64,000 bases of DNA from an uncultured Thermoguttaceae bacterium (lineage in GTDB: Bacteria > Planctomycetota > Planctomycetia > Pirellulales > Thermoguttaceae). Of the stretch, positions 8,933-18,641 are shown piece by piece. Where the stretch lies: contig CALKER010000006.1 of NCBI GenBank assembly GCA_938084835.1, positions 806,001 through 870,000 on the forward strand, given 5' to 3'. The stretch's first letter is position 1, and every line of letters begins with the position of its first letter. Both the position numbers and the translations under genes were made by a program. The notes under the pieces were generated by a model. It did not search any database, had not been told where the DNA came from, and saw only the letters and a list, made by a program, of their open reading frames with translations.

Positions 8933-9636
8933 TATGCGGGGTTGGGGAAAGGGATAGGATTCTAGTTATGGCTGCAGGAACGAGGCCAATTTAGCCGGAA
9001 TATGAACATTTGACCATCCTTGGCGGTTCGCGGGTCGTGAAATGTTTTTAGTTCCGTGTCTCTGCCTGCATTACTACAGCTGAGGAACGCGGGAAACACT
9101 TTGGGAGGGCTGTGTGAACTTTCTTCCAAGCTCCCAACACATGGGGCCGTTTGCGGTTGACTTTCGACTTGTACCTGGGCCGAAAATGACTGGGTTCGAT
9201 TACTAAGACCGGCAGTTTGTGAAGTTCTTTTATCATTTTGGGCTAAGCTGCCCGGACGGATTAGTAGAACCGGCGCCTGGCTGTTGAGTGTGACGGCACC
9301 CCGCGTGGTCCAGATAATTAAAGTTGCAGCCCGCCGTGAGGAATTGGCCGGCCAAATGGAGCCAAGACGCGCTTGCCTCGGTCGGTCAGGAACGAATGGG
9401 TCCCTTTCCTACTGAGCCCCAGAGAATAGGGGCGCAGTTGCGATGCACGTGAAAAGCCGGCCAGGTGGGAAAATTCTCACTGTGCGGTTTTTGGATTCTC
9501 TCTACGTGAGGTTTGGGAAAAACCTCACGCCGGAGATGTGTGCCAGGTTGCACCGGTCGCCGATCGAACGAAGACTTAGTCCGCTGAGAAGGAGGCGGCC
9601 GGCGCGGACTTATTTTGATTTGGAGATGGCGAGGCC
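8933..9636. other. spacer between nusA and infB
   Basis: About 700 bases. No gene (no YlxR or L7Ae-like protein, which often sit here in other bacteria) and no clear terminator. The ATG frame starting at 9443 runs out of frame into infB and is not credible. Probably a long leader for infB. Confidence 0.5.
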
Positions 9637-12600
9637 TTGGGAATTCGGATTCATCAACTGGCCAAGCAGTTGGGTTTGGAAAGCCGAGCCGTTGTCGAAC
9701 TGTGCGGGGAACTCGGGCTCGGCGGAAAGACGGCTTTGTCCAGTTTAACGGAGGAGGAAGTAGCGAAGGTTAAGGCTTATCTGAAAAGTCGGTCGGCTCG
9801 TCCCACCTCTCCGGTATCAGGTGGTTCCCAACTGACGCCTGCGGTGATGCAACCACCAAAATCAATAAAGGATCTTGGCCCGGTTCGTACCATTCCTTCT
9901 CTTCTCAAGAAGACTCCCACGGCGGATCGCATTAAGCCCTCTTCAGACCGACCGGAAGTTGTTACCAGCGAATCCATCGAAGTTTCCGAAGTTACTGGGG
10001 GTGCCCCGGTCACACCGACTGCCGCGGAAGAAGTACGACCTGCCACGAGTGAGCCTGTCCCACCCCCGTTTATGCCAGTTGGCGGAGTCCAGTTGTCCCA
10101 TACACCTCCTATCGGAGCTGAGGTAGGTGTGCCGTCTGAATCGTCCGGCCCGCCGATACTGGTCCCTGCTGGTGAAGTGTCTCCTCTGGGGGCTCCGGCA
10201 CCGCAGCTGCAGGTAGATGCGACAGAAGTTGGGGGCGGCGAGGGCATGGCACCCCCTGCGACGGTAACGCGATCGGCAACGGAGACGCCGTTAATTCCGC
10301 CGGTTGAGAGTGCCGAGCCAAGTTTGACGCCTGTTATCCCACCTCCAGGGGAATCTATAGACCGGGAGATGCCGGCACCGGAATCAAGCATGCCGGTGGT
10401 CCCCCCCGCCTCGACGTTTGACGCTCCCCCGGCGGAACCTCCCGGGATTGTTGCCGCAGTTCCGTCAGCCGCCGATTCTCCTTCGGGCATGGTGATCAGT
10501 CCCCCCGCCGCGGAAAAGCGAGCTCGCGGCGACCGAGCCGAGAAAGTCGATGGCGGTGATCGAGGCGCCACGGGCATTATCATTGCGCCGATTCCCCAGC
10601 TCCAGAAGGGACGACAACCCCCAAAATCGGACCAGCCCGTCCTTCGTCCGGAGATTCGCCTGACACCGGAGGCGTTTAAGGCCCTCAAAACCGCGCGGCG
10701 ACCGCTGTCAGAGTACCTCAAAAAGCTGCACCCGCCGGAGAAGTTGGCAGAGCTTGAGAAAGCGGTCGAAAAGCTCGCTGCAAGCGAAGAACTTTTGCCG
10801 GCCGAGGAGACTCCCACGCGACCCAAGCCTAAAGAGCGGGTGAAAGAGCGAGTTGCCGAAAAAGAAAAACCTCGGGAAAAAGAACGTGAAAAAGAAAAAC
10901 TGGCCCCGCGCCTTCCGCGAGAAGGGGCGAAGCCTAAACGTGGAGCGCGGGAAGATGCCGATGTCCCGGCTGTCAAAGAGCTCAAGCCGTCGAAAAGAAA
11001 GGCTCTCACACCCCGGGAGCCCTCGGCTCTCGAGGCCGAAGAAGAGGAAGAACCTGCCCCCACTGTTCCTATAACACTCCGTCGGCAGCGCAAGGGCAAA
11101 GGGGCAGTGACCACTGCCCCGCGAAAAACCAGCATCGTACTCGAATTGCCTTGTACTGTTCGGTCTTTCTCGGAGGCTGCCGGAGTTCCTGTTCATGTTG
11201 TTTTGGCAAAACTCCTGTCGTTGGGAATCATGGGTAACATCAACTCCTCGCTGGATGCTGATGTTGCCGAGCTTTTGGCGGCCGAGTTCGGCCTTACTCT
11301 TGAAATACGAGCCGAGGTAGATCCCGAAGAAAAACTCCGCGAACTTTACGATCGGCCGGACGATCCGGCCGAACTTATACCCCGCGCCCCTGTGGTCACC
11401 TTCCTTGGTCACGTGGACCACGGTAAGACATCCCTCCTGGATCGAATTTTGGGAACTGATGTAGTGTCACGCGAACGAGGGGGCATCACGCAACACATCC
11501 GAGCCTACCGAATCTTTAAGGACGGGCGCCCCATCACATTTGTGGACACACCGGGCCACGAAGCCTTTACGGCAATGCGGGCCCGAGGGGCCCAAGTGAC
11601 CGACATTGCGGTGCTCGTAGTGGCGTGTGACGACGGCGTCATGCCCCAAACCGAGGAGGCTATCGCGCATATTCGGGCGGCCGGCGTACCGATGGTTGTA
11701 GCGTTGAACAAGATGGATTTGCCAGGCGTCAATCCGGATCGGGTGCTGCAGCAATTAGCGGGTTTGGGCGTCCTTCCCAGCCAGTGGGGTGGTGATGTTG
11801 AAGTAGTGAAAACAAGTGCTGTCACTGGGCAGGGAATTGACGAACTATTGGAAGTCTTGTTGACTGTGGCAGAGCTCCACGAGCTTAAGGCCAATCCAAA
11901 TCGGCCGGCTGTGGGCGTGTGCCTAGAGGCTTCAATTCAAGCCGGTCGTGGCGTGGTTGCAAAGCTTTTGGTCAAAAAAGGGACTTTGCGTGTGGGGGAT
12001 CTTGTGCTGTGTGGTACGGCTCATGGCCGGGTGAAGGCCATGTTTGACACTCTCGACCCCACGAAGCGTTACGAAGAGGCTGGCCCGGCGACTCCTGTGG
12101 ACGTTGTAGGACTCGACTCGCCACCGGCAGCGGGCGAGCGGTTTTATGTCCTTGATGATATCGCCGAGGCACGAAAGATTGCCGAAGCCCGCGCCGAACG
12201 CGATCGCACCAAAGAACTCTTGGGGATTCGCTCGCACTTATCGTTGGAGGAATTGTCGGCACGGTTGGCTCAAAGGGAACAGGTGGGTGTTCTCCACCTG
12301 ATCCTTCGAGCCGACGTGCGGGGATCGCTGGAAGCAATCCAAAAGGAGATGGCCAAGCTGCAACATCCAGAAGTCAAGATCGAGGTCCTTCAGGCGGCCT
12401 TGGGGGCGATTACCGAGGGGGATGTCGAGCTCGCCCATGCGTCAGATGCGATTATTTTTGGGTTCAATGTGGCGCCTACGGATCGAGCTTTAGCACTTGC
12501 CGAACAATACGGCGTCCAAATTCGCCGTTATGACATTATTTATGAACTCACTCAGGATATTAAAGCGGCACTGGAAGGCTTATTGAGACCGGAAATCCGG

Positions 12601-12906
12601 GAGGTGGAATTGGGCCGGGCGGTGGTCCTGAAACTCTTCCCCATTAGCCGGGTGGGAACAGTGGCCGGATGCCGCGTGGTCCATGGTGTTGTCACACGGG
12701 ATGCAAGAATCCGGGTGGTGCGGGACGGTCGGGTGATTGGCAACTACGCCGTGCAATCGCTGCGGCGAGAGAAAGATGACGTGCGCGAGGTACGGGAAGG
12801 GTTCGAATGCGGAATCAAGCTTGCCAACTTCGACGACGTCAAGGAGGGCGATATTCTCGAGGCTTATCGACTTGAAGAGATCCAACGTCGGCTGGAAGTA
12901 GACTGA
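9637..12906 (+). CDS. infB: translation initiation factor IF-2
   Basis: 1089 residues, starting at TTG 9637, the first usable start after an in-frame TGA at 9616. The IF2N module GIRIHQLAKQLGLESRAVVE is at the N-terminus. A very long low-complexity region (about 50-500, rich in Pro, Ala, Glu, then Lys/Glu/Arg repeats) precedes a second IF2N-like module and the GTPase domain: P-loop GHVDHGKTS near 590, DTPGHEAF, NKMD. Domains II, III and the tRNA-binding domain IV follow to the C-terminus. IF-2 brings fMet-tRNA to the 30S subunit and promotes subunit joining. The N-terminal extension is longer than in most bacteria but long linkers are common in this phylum. Downstream is rbfA. Confidence 0.97.
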   Translation: MGIRIHQLAKQLGLESRAVVELCGELGLGGKTALSSLTEEEVAKVKAYLKSRSARPTSPVSGGSQLTPAVMQPPKSIKDLGPVRTIPSLLKKTPTADRIKPSSDRPEVVTSESIEVSEVTGGAPVTPTAAEEVRPATSEPVPPPFMPVGGVQLSHTPPIGAEVGVPSESSGPPILVPAGEVSPLGAPAPQLQVDATEVGGGEGMAPPATVTRSATETPLIPPVESAEPSLTPVIPPPGESIDREMPAPESSMPVVPPASTFDAPPAEPPGIVAAVPSAADSPSGMVISPPAAEKRARGDRAEKVDGGDRGATGIIIAPIPQLQKGRQPPKSDQPVLRPEIRLTPEAFKALKTARRPLSEYLKKLHPPEKLAELEKAVEKLAASEELLPAEETPTRPKPKERVKERVAEKEKPREKEREKEKLAPRLPREGAKPKRGAREDADVPAVKELKPSKRKALTPREPSALEAEEEEEPAPTVPITLRRQRKGKGAVTTAPRKTSIVLELPCTVRSFSEAAGVPVHVVLAKLLSLGIMGNINSSLDADVAELLAAEFGLTLEIRAEVDPEEKLRELYDRPDDPAELIPRAPVVTFLGHVDHGKTSLLDRILGTDVVSRERGGITQHIRAYRIFKDGRPITFVDTPGHEAFTAMRARGAQVTDIAVLVVACDDGVMPQTEEAIAHIRAAGVPMVVALNKMDLPGVNPDRVLQQLAGLGVLPSQWGGDVEVVKTSAVTGQGIDELLEVLLTVAELHELKANPNRPAVGVCLEASIQAGRGVVAKLLVKKGTLRVGDLVLCGTAHGRVKAMFDTLDPTKRYEEAGPATPVDVVGLDSPPAAGERFYVLDDIAEARKIAEARAERDRTKELLGIRSHLSLEELSARLAQREQVGVLHLILRADVRGSLEAIQKEMAKLQHPEVKIEVLQAALGAITEGDVELAHASDAIIFGFNVAPTDRALALAEQYGVQIRRYDIIYELTQDIKAALEGLLRPEIREVELGRAVVLKLFPISRVGTVAGCRVVHGVVTRDARIRVVRDGRVIGNYAVQSLRREKDDVREVREGFECGIKLANFDDVKEGDILEAYRLEEIQRRLEVD

Positions 12907-13121
12907 GTCCCACCGGAAAGCTATGGCCATGCCGGGCCTTAATTGTGCTGCTGGCAATTTGGGCGACGTAAACGATCCTGGGGCCGCAGCACGTCTGACC
13001 GGAATCCGTGGATCGCATCTAAATCGCACCGGCCCCTTACCCTTCCTGGCTATTTCATCGCTTCTAATGACTAGCACGTGCCTTGAATGAGTGGTTTTAG
13101 TGTGGGAGGGAGATATCCGCC

Positions 13122-13655
13122 ATGGTGCATCTTTCCGGAGCCGGTTTGCCGGAGGAACCTCATGCTTCACTGCAAGCACGGCGGGCCCTTAAAGCGGCTG
13201 AAGCTATCCGTCAGGTCGTGAGCATGGCGATCCTACGAGAACTGAAGGATCCACGAATACGCGATGTCACGGTGACTTTTGTGGAGGTGTCTCCCGATCT
13301 TCGTCACGCGAAGGTCCATGTTTCTGTGATGGGGGATGAACCCAAACAGCGGCTAAGCTTGCGGGGGCTGCGTAGTGCTGCTGGTTATCTCCAGGCCAAG
13401 TGCGCCGAGCGGATCGACACCAGGTGGACACCTAAGCTTGAGTTCGTGCTTGATCAAGGTGTCAAGCGGTCTATCGAAATTGCTCGCATCTTGCAGGAGG
13501 TTTTTCCAGAAAAGTCACAACAGGAGTCTGCCGACTCTGAAGGCGAGTCGGATGAAGGAGAGAAGGGTGTTGAAATAGGTGATGAAGCTGATGCTGAAAC
13601 GCGTATCACCCAAGAACCGGGCGAAGAATCCGCGCTTGAGGATGGAACCGGCTAA
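13122..13655 (+). CDS. rbfA: 30S ribosome-binding factor RbfA
   Basis: 177 residues. The start has a strong GGAGGGAG site. Residues of about 20-128 are the KH-like RbfA domain: AEAIRQVVSMAILRELKDPR, then VTVTFVEVSPDLRHAKVHVS and a C-terminal segment around PKLEFVLDQGVKRSIEIARIL. The remaining 45 or so residues form a Glu/Asp-rich tail without family similarity, presumably disordered. RbfA acts in maturation of the 16S rRNA 5' end and in cold adaptation. Its place after infB is the usual one; the spacer to infB is 215 nt. Confidence 0.95.
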   Translation: MVHLSGAGLPEEPHASLQARRALKAAEAIRQVVSMAILRELKDPRIRDVTVTFVEVSPDLRHAKVHVSVMGDEPKQRLSLRGLRSAAGYLQAKCAERIDTRWTPKLEFVLDQGVKRSIEIARILQEVFPEKSQQESADSEGESDEGEKGVEIGDEADAETRITQEPGEESALEDGTG

Positions 13656-14114
13656 CCTGTTTGGTTCGCGATTGGCCAAATCGGCAATCCGGTAGGAGGA
13701 TTTGACGTCTGCGTCTCGCGAGGGCTAAACCGCGTTCCAACCTCGCCGGGCATGGCATTTTGGAGTTAGAACCTAGGAACGATTCCGGACTTTGCAGGTG
13801 CGGATTGGGTAGGTACACCTCAACTCCACAATTTTCAATAAATTCAGTCGCAGATGTTTTGTTGAGGTGGGAAACTGAGCCGAAGAGCGGACCACTGCGG
13901 GGAGATTCGGGCGGCAATAAAGGTTGGCTCATTGCTGTGTGAATTCGTCGACGTTGTTTCGGTTAGAGACCCCTTCCCGGTATTCGCCGAGGCAGAGTTT
14001 CCCCCGGAGCCACCCCCATGCTGGGTTGGCTTCATTTGGTTGCTGGCGGACCTCCTGCAACGACGATCGAGGGGCCAACCAGGCCTGAACTCCGTTCGGA
14101 AGGAAATCTCGCAT
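13656..14114. other. spacer, nothing recognised
   Basis: About 460 bases. An in-frame extension of the next gene up to 13932 is open but looks non-coding (Pro-rich, no ribosome site). No RNA or terminator seen. Confidence 0.45.
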
Positions 14115-15002
14115 ATGACTAGCACGCATAGAACAGCTCGATTTGCCCAAGTTTACGAGATTCTGAAGCGGCATTTTCAGCCGGTGTTTCCTGATCCCAG
14201 TCGATCGGTTTTTGAGCTTCTTATATTTGGGTGCTGCTTAGAGGATGCTCCGTTTGCCCGGGCTGAGGACAGTTTCGCCCGACTGCAGCAGGATTTTTTC
14301 GATTGGAACGAGGTACGGGTTAGCACGGTTCGGGAACTTGCAGAGGTTTTTTGCGATCTGCCTGAACCAGTGGAGGCAGCCACGCGCGTAAAGAAGGTGC
14401 TCCAAAGCATCTTCGAAACGACGTACTCTTTCGAGCTTGATTCCCTTCGTCGGCAGTCTCTCTCCCAGGCTGAAGAAAGCCTCCGAAAGCTCGACGGAAC
14501 TACATCATTCACGGTGGCCTACACGCTGCAATCAGCATTGGGAGGCCACGTGATCCCCCTTGATCGATCAACACTGGCTGTTTTGAAAGTTTTGGGCCTG
14601 GCCACCGAGGATGAAATTGCTCAAGGGACGATTGCGGGTTTGTACCGTGCTGTGCCTAAGGCCCAGGGGATTGAATTTGCCTCGCTTCTGCACCATCTAG
14701 GAGCGGCTTTTAAGGTAAATCCTTTTGCGCCTTTGGTTCATCAGATTCTTATGGAAATTGAGCCGGGCTGTGTAGGCCGGCTCCCCCGTCGGCGGAACTT
14801 CCTAGCAGAAAGCTTTCGGGGGTCGGACTCAGAGGAACAACAGCCCCCCCAGCAAGAGGCGGGCAAGAAGCGTCGGGGTCGACGGCGCGCTTCATCACCC
14901 GCTGCCTCGTCGCCGACCAGTGAGGAGGCGGCCACATCCGGAGGTGTTTCGAGCGGTACGAAGGGGGCAAGAAAACGGCGAAATGCGGATAAAGATTCCT
15001 AG
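14115..15002 (+). CDS. degenerate HhH-GPD (endonuclease III-like) protein
   Basis: 295 residues from ATG 14115, preceded by AAGGAAA at good spacing; an earlier in-frame ATG at 13932 is less likely. Residues of about 5-225 look like the all-helical endonuclease III fold: a helical region, a hairpin-like SLRKLDGTT at 122-130, and VIPLDRSTLAVLKVLGL at 146-162, where Asp150 lies where the catalytic Asp of the family sits. The catalytic Lys of the usual LPGVGRKTA hairpin is missing, and so are the four cysteines of the iron-sulfur cluster, so a glycosylase/lyase activity is doubtful. Residues of about 235-295 are a Lys/Arg/Ser/Ala-rich basic tail that could bind nucleic acid. Possibly a DNA-binding or structural derivative of the family. 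Confidence 0.7.
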   Translation: MTSTHRTARFAQVYEILKRHFQPVFPDPSRSVFELLIFGCCLEDAPFARAEDSFARLQQDFFDWNEVRVSTVRELAEVFCDLPEPVEAATRVKKVLQSIFETTYSFELDSLRRQSLSQAEESLRKLDGTTSFTVAYTLQSALGGHVIPLDRSTLAVLKVLGLATEDEIAQGTIAGLYRAVPKAQGIEFASLLHHLGAAFKVNPFAPLVHQILMEIEPGCVGRLPRRRNFLAESFRGSDSEEQQPPQQEAGKKRRGRRRASSPAASSPTSEEAATSGGVSSGTKGARKRRNADKDS

Positions 15003-15052
15003 GCTTTGCAGGCACGAAGTGCCGCTAGGTCGGGAGATTCCTTTAGATCGGG

Positions 15053-17473
15053 ATGATTTTTTTGATGAAGTGTGTACGGCTGGTGCGAATGAAGCGGGAT
15101 CACACGTCGGAACCGGGGTTGCGGGCAAGGCTGTGTTTATTGCTTCTCCTAGGGTGCCTGGGGACTATACCCGGGACGGGGAATCTTGGGAGGAGTACGC
15201 CGGTTGCCGCAATCGTGCGAAGTGAACAGGCTTGGAGTGAACCTGCCGCTGCAACTTGCCTTCCCGGATGCGGAAATGCTCACAATTGGTCTTCCAGGCG
15301 TACCGCGAATATCGCACCGGTGTTTGGCATGGCGGTAGCTGGCACCTGCTGTCTCGGGGGGTCTCCGGGAGGATATTTCAACGGGCTTTTTGTGAATCTT
15401 TCCGTAACCGAAGGTTACTCCCCGGAAGAACTTGCGGAAGCGGAATGGGACCGAATTGAGGGCTTGGCTCATTACTCTGCTGGGCGGACGTTCGAGGCGG
15501 AGGGCCGAACGGAGCTGGCATTGAGGCGGTATCAGAGGGCTCTCAGGTACAATCCGCAATTGCAGGAGGCACTTGAGTCGGCTCTTCGGCTGGCAGTGCG
15601 GTTAGGACGATTTGATGAAGCATGCCGCTTGTTGCGTGTTTACAGACACTCCCGAGTTGCGGAATTGGCCCAGGTACTCCCAATTGCCGTGTTTATGATT
15701 CAGCGAGGCAATTACGCCGATGCGGCCGACATTTTGGAGCTTGTGCTCGACTCGAAAACGCTTTCGGCCATGCCTCACGGGGAGCTTGTAATTCGCCTGG
15801 AGGTAGGACGTCTGCGGTCTTTGGCAGGTGATTTTCCGGCGGCAGCGGCTCACTTCCGCAAGGTTGTGGATGTCGTGCGCAAAAGTCCGTCAGCCTCGAC
15901 CGGCCCTGAAGATCGTGGTGTCCTCCGCCATCAGCCTGTGACCATATGGCGACTTATGGGGGCGACTTTCCTGGAGGTGGAAGATTACGACTTAGCGGAA
16001 TACTGCTTCCGGGAAGCCTTTAAAGTCGAAGGGCATCAGGCACTTCTCGAATTTGATTTGGCTCGCGTCCACAAGGCCCGGCAACAGTATTCTGCCGCTG
16101 AGGCAGCCCTCAACGATTATCTCAAAGCCCCGCGGGATGCAGAGGGCCTCGCACCCTATCGACTTCTAAGTGAAATTCTTCGCGCCCAAGGCAGGCAGGA
16201 GGAGCTGCTTTCCCGGCTTGTGGATTTAAATAGGGTGTTTCCGGACTTAGCTCCGCTAGCCTTTGCTTTGGCTGAGGAGTATTTCCGGCAGGGACTGGTG
16301 GAAGAGTCGATCCTTTTGGCAGAGAAATTGCTCGAAACTCGTCCCACCGTCGAAGTATGGCGACATTTGGTTGTTACTTACCGCCACACACGGCAGTGGG
16401 AAAAGCTTTTAGCCCTTTTGGGTAGGATGCAACGGGATCGTATCTCGCTTGAGTCTGTAGAACCATATCTCCGGGATGAATTGTCGGTTGAAGAAATTCG
16501 TGGGCCACTCCTGAAGGCACTGGAAACCACTCCCCTTACCATTCCGGGGACGGCCGAAGGAGCGACGGCTGCTTTGGCACTGGTGAGTATCACAGCCAAG
16601 GATTTTCCAACTGCCAAAAGGCTTGCAGAGCAGCTATGGCAGTCCTCCTCCCCGCAGGCTAGCGAAATATTTATTGAGCTGGCATTTGCTCTCGCGGAGG
16701 AGGATCAGCTTGAGGAAGCGTGCGAGTTGATGAGCAGAGCTCTGGAGCGCGCACGAGGTCCTGCCGAAAAGGCCATCCTCCAGTACTATTTGGCTGGGTT
16801 TCTGGAAGTTGCCGGTCGCACGGATGAGGCCCTCGTAGTGGCTCGCCAAGCAGCGGAGATTTCACGAGAAAGCCCGCGTTTCCACCTCCGGCTGGCGTGG
16901 ATCCTCCTTCATAGTAAACGCTATGAAGAGGCGACCATAGAGTATCGGAAAATTGTCGAGCGATGGGAGACAGATCATTCATCCTCCGAAGTGAGAGCCG
17001 TTGTACGCGAGACCAAACTTGCCTTGTCCCATTTGGCGGACATGCGGAACTGTTTTGAGGAAGCCGAAGAATGGTTGCAGCAGGTGCTGGATGAATTTCC
17101 CGAGGATCCCACGGCCTTGAACGATCTTGGGTACATGTGGGCGGAGCGAAATATCCGACTTTATCGGGCTTTACGGATGATTCGTAAGGCGGTTGAAGCG
17201 GAGCCTGAAAATCCCGCCTTTCGGGATAGCCTGGGATGGGTGCTGTTCCGGCTAGGGCGTTTCGAGGAGGCAGTTCAGGAGTTGGAAAAGGCCGCCGCCG
17301 CGGAGGCCGACCCGGTGATATTTGACCATCTTGGCGAGGCCTATTTGGCTATAAACCGGCTGGCTCAGGCTCGCAAAGCTTGGGAGCAGTCGATCGAGCT
17401 GTTTCTCAGCGCGAAGGAGCCCGAAAAGGCGGAAAAAGTTCGCCAAAAAATGGCAAATTTGCCGTCCGACTGA
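15053..17473 (+). CDS. exported TPR-repeat protein
   Basis: 806 residues. A basic N-terminus and a hydrophobic run near 24-42 (LRARLCLLLLLGCLGTIPG) suggest export or membrane anchoring. From about 135 onward the protein is helical repeats of TPR type, e.g. ALRRYQRALRYNPQLQEALE, DLAEYCFREAFKVEGHQALL, EEATIEYRKIVERW and, at the C-terminus, a run (NDLGYMWAERN, FRDSLGWVLFRLGRFEEAVQ, FDHLGEAYLAINRLAQARKA) typical of planctomycete and outer-membrane-associated TPR scaffolds. It has no catalytic domain. It probably serves as a protein-interaction scaffold in the periplasm. The start codon lacks a clear ribosome site; ATG 15065 is an alternative. Confidence 0.8.
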   Translation: MIFLMKCVRLVRMKRDHTSEPGLRARLCLLLLLGCLGTIPGTGNLGRSTPVAAIVRSEQAWSEPAAATCLPGCGNAHNWSSRRTANIAPVFGMAVAGTCCLGGSPGGYFNGLFVNLSVTEGYSPEELAEAEWDRIEGLAHYSAGRTFEAEGRTELALRRYQRALRYNPQLQEALESALRLAVRLGRFDEACRLLRVYRHSRVAELAQVLPIAVFMIQRGNYADAADILELVLDSKTLSAMPHGELVIRLEVGRLRSLAGDFPAAAAHFRKVVDVVRKSPSASTGPEDRGVLRHQPVTIWRLMGATFLEVEDYDLAEYCFREAFKVEGHQALLEFDLARVHKARQQYSAAEAALNDYLKAPRDAEGLAPYRLLSEILRAQGRQEELLSRLVDLNRVFPDLAPLAFALAEEYFRQGLVEESILLAEKLLETRPTVEVWRHLVVTYRHTRQWEKLLALLGRMQRDRISLESVEPYLRDELSVEEIRGPLLKALETTPLTIPGTAEGATAALALVSITAKDFPTAKRLAEQLWQSSSPQASEIFIELAFALAEEDQLEEACELMSRALERARGPAEKAILQYYLAGFLEVAGRTDEALVVARQAAEISRESPRFHLRLAWILLHSKRYEEATIEYRKIVERWETDHSSSEVRAVVRETKLALSHLADMRNCFEEAEEWLQQVLDEFPEDPTALNDLGYMWAERNIRLYRALRMIRKAVEAEPENPAFRDSLGWVLFRLGRFEEAVQELEKAAAAEADPVIFDHLGEAYLAINRLAQARKAWEQSIELFLSAKEPEKAEKVRQKMANLPSD

Positions 17474-17885
17474 GGGCCCTCTGGGCCTCCTGCGCAGTGC
17501 CCTATGACCAACTCCGCGTCATGCGTTTTGGAGGACCTGTCGCTTTTGAATACCTTTGCCCGGCAGGCGCTCGCCGAGAATTCCAAGCCGCTTTAAACTT
17601 AAATTGGAAAGTGTTTGGAAAGTTCATCCCCGACACACTGTAGCCGGGGGGCGATCGTTAGCTGCCCGAACGATTGGCCAGTTCGGGCACGAAATTAGGC
17701 CCGCGGGAACAATTCCAAGCAACGGTCGTGTGAACTACCCTGGGCGTTTACTTGCGAAAGTCGAAAAGAGAAATCAGCCGCCCCAAGGCGTCGATTTCTA
17801 CTAAATTGATTGAAACGATGGTTTTTGTCGTTTTATGGTTTGTTCCCAGGTACACGTGTAAGAGTAAGAGAAGGAGATTTTCAAT
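17474..17885. other. spacer, nothing recognised
   Basis: About 410 bases with no credible gene or RNA. It ends with the ribosome site (AGAAGGAGAT) of the YebC-like gene. Confidence 0.45.
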
Positions 17886-18641
17886 ATGGCGGGTCATTCC
17901 CATTGGGCTGGAATTAAGCACAAAAAGGCGCTGGTAGATGCAAGACGGGGAAAGCTTTGGAGTAAGCTTTCACGAGCGATAATCGTTGCCGCGCGGGCTG
18001 GTGGAGGCGATCCCGCGTTCAACCCCCGGCTCCGCGCGGCTATTGAAGCAGCGAAGGCTGCCAGCATGCCGAAAGAAAATATCGAGCGAGCGATCAAACG
18101 GGGGACGGGTGAATTGGAGGGCAGCGTTTACGAAGAAGTAATTTACGAGGGTTACGGTCCTGGTGGAGTGGCCATCCTTTGTGAGGCCCTTACGGACAAT
18201 CGAAATCGCACCACTTCGGAAATCCGAAAATGTTTCGAAATGCACCACGGTAAGCTCGGCTCGGCAAACTGTGTGGCCTGGATGTTCGAGCGGAAAGGAT
18301 TATTACTTTTTGACGCGGCCTCGGTCAACGAAGATCTGGTCATGGAGGTGGCCATCGAGGCGGGCGCCGAGGATGTGCGACACTCCGGCAAAAAGATCGA
18401 AGTGATCACTGCCCTTGAGGACTTCGAGAAGGTCAAAGAAGCTTTTCACCGCGCAAACATTCAGCCGGAAATGGCCCAGGTCAGCCGAATCCCCAAAGAG
18501 ACGGTGGAAGTAGATGCTGACACCGCCCGCAAGGTCCTCAAATTGATGGAACGACTAGACGAGCACGATGACGTCCAAAACGTATCCTCAAATTTTAATA
18601 TCCCCGACGACGTAATGGCCGAGTTGGAAAAAGAGCCGTAA
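17886..18641 (+). CDS. YebC/PmpR (TACO1) family protein
   Basis: 251 residues with a strong AGAAGGAGAT site before the ATG. The family signature starts at residue 1: MAGHSHWAGIKHKKALVDAR, followed by KLWSKLSRAIIVAARAGGGD, PKENIERAIKRGTGE and YEGYGPGGVAI. Three-domain YebC/TACO1 proteins are full length at about 240-250 residues, so it appears intact. Members were described as DNA-binding regulators (PmpR) and, more recently, as factors that help translation of difficult stretches such as polyproline; which applies here cannot be told. In many bacteria the gene neighbours ruvC; it does not here. GHSHW replaces the more usual GHSKW. Confidence 0.93.
   Translation: MAGHSHWAGIKHKKALVDARRGKLWSKLSRAIIVAARAGGGDPAFNPRLRAAIEAAKAASMPKENIERAIKRGTGELEGSVYEEVIYEGYGPGGVAILCEALTDNRNRTTSEIRKCFEMHHGKLGSANCVAWMFERKGLLLFDAASVNEDLVMEVAIEAGAEDVRHSGKKIEVITALEDFEKVKEAFHRANIQPEMAQVSRIPKETVEVDADTARKVLKLMERLDEHDDVQNVSSNFNIPDDVMAELEKEP

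Noticed and set aside
9443..9748. An ATG frame running into infB
   Set aside because: It overlaps the IF-2 start in another frame and its product resembles no family.
9777..11135. A 452-codon minus-strand open frame over infB
   Set aside because: It is antisense to the low-complexity part of IF-2, is Ser/Gly/Thr-rich as expected from the complement of Pro/Ala/Glu codons, and has no ribosome site.
13932..14114. A 61-codon extension of the HhH-GPD-like gene
   Set aside because: No ribosome site at 13932; AAGGAAA precedes ATG 14115.
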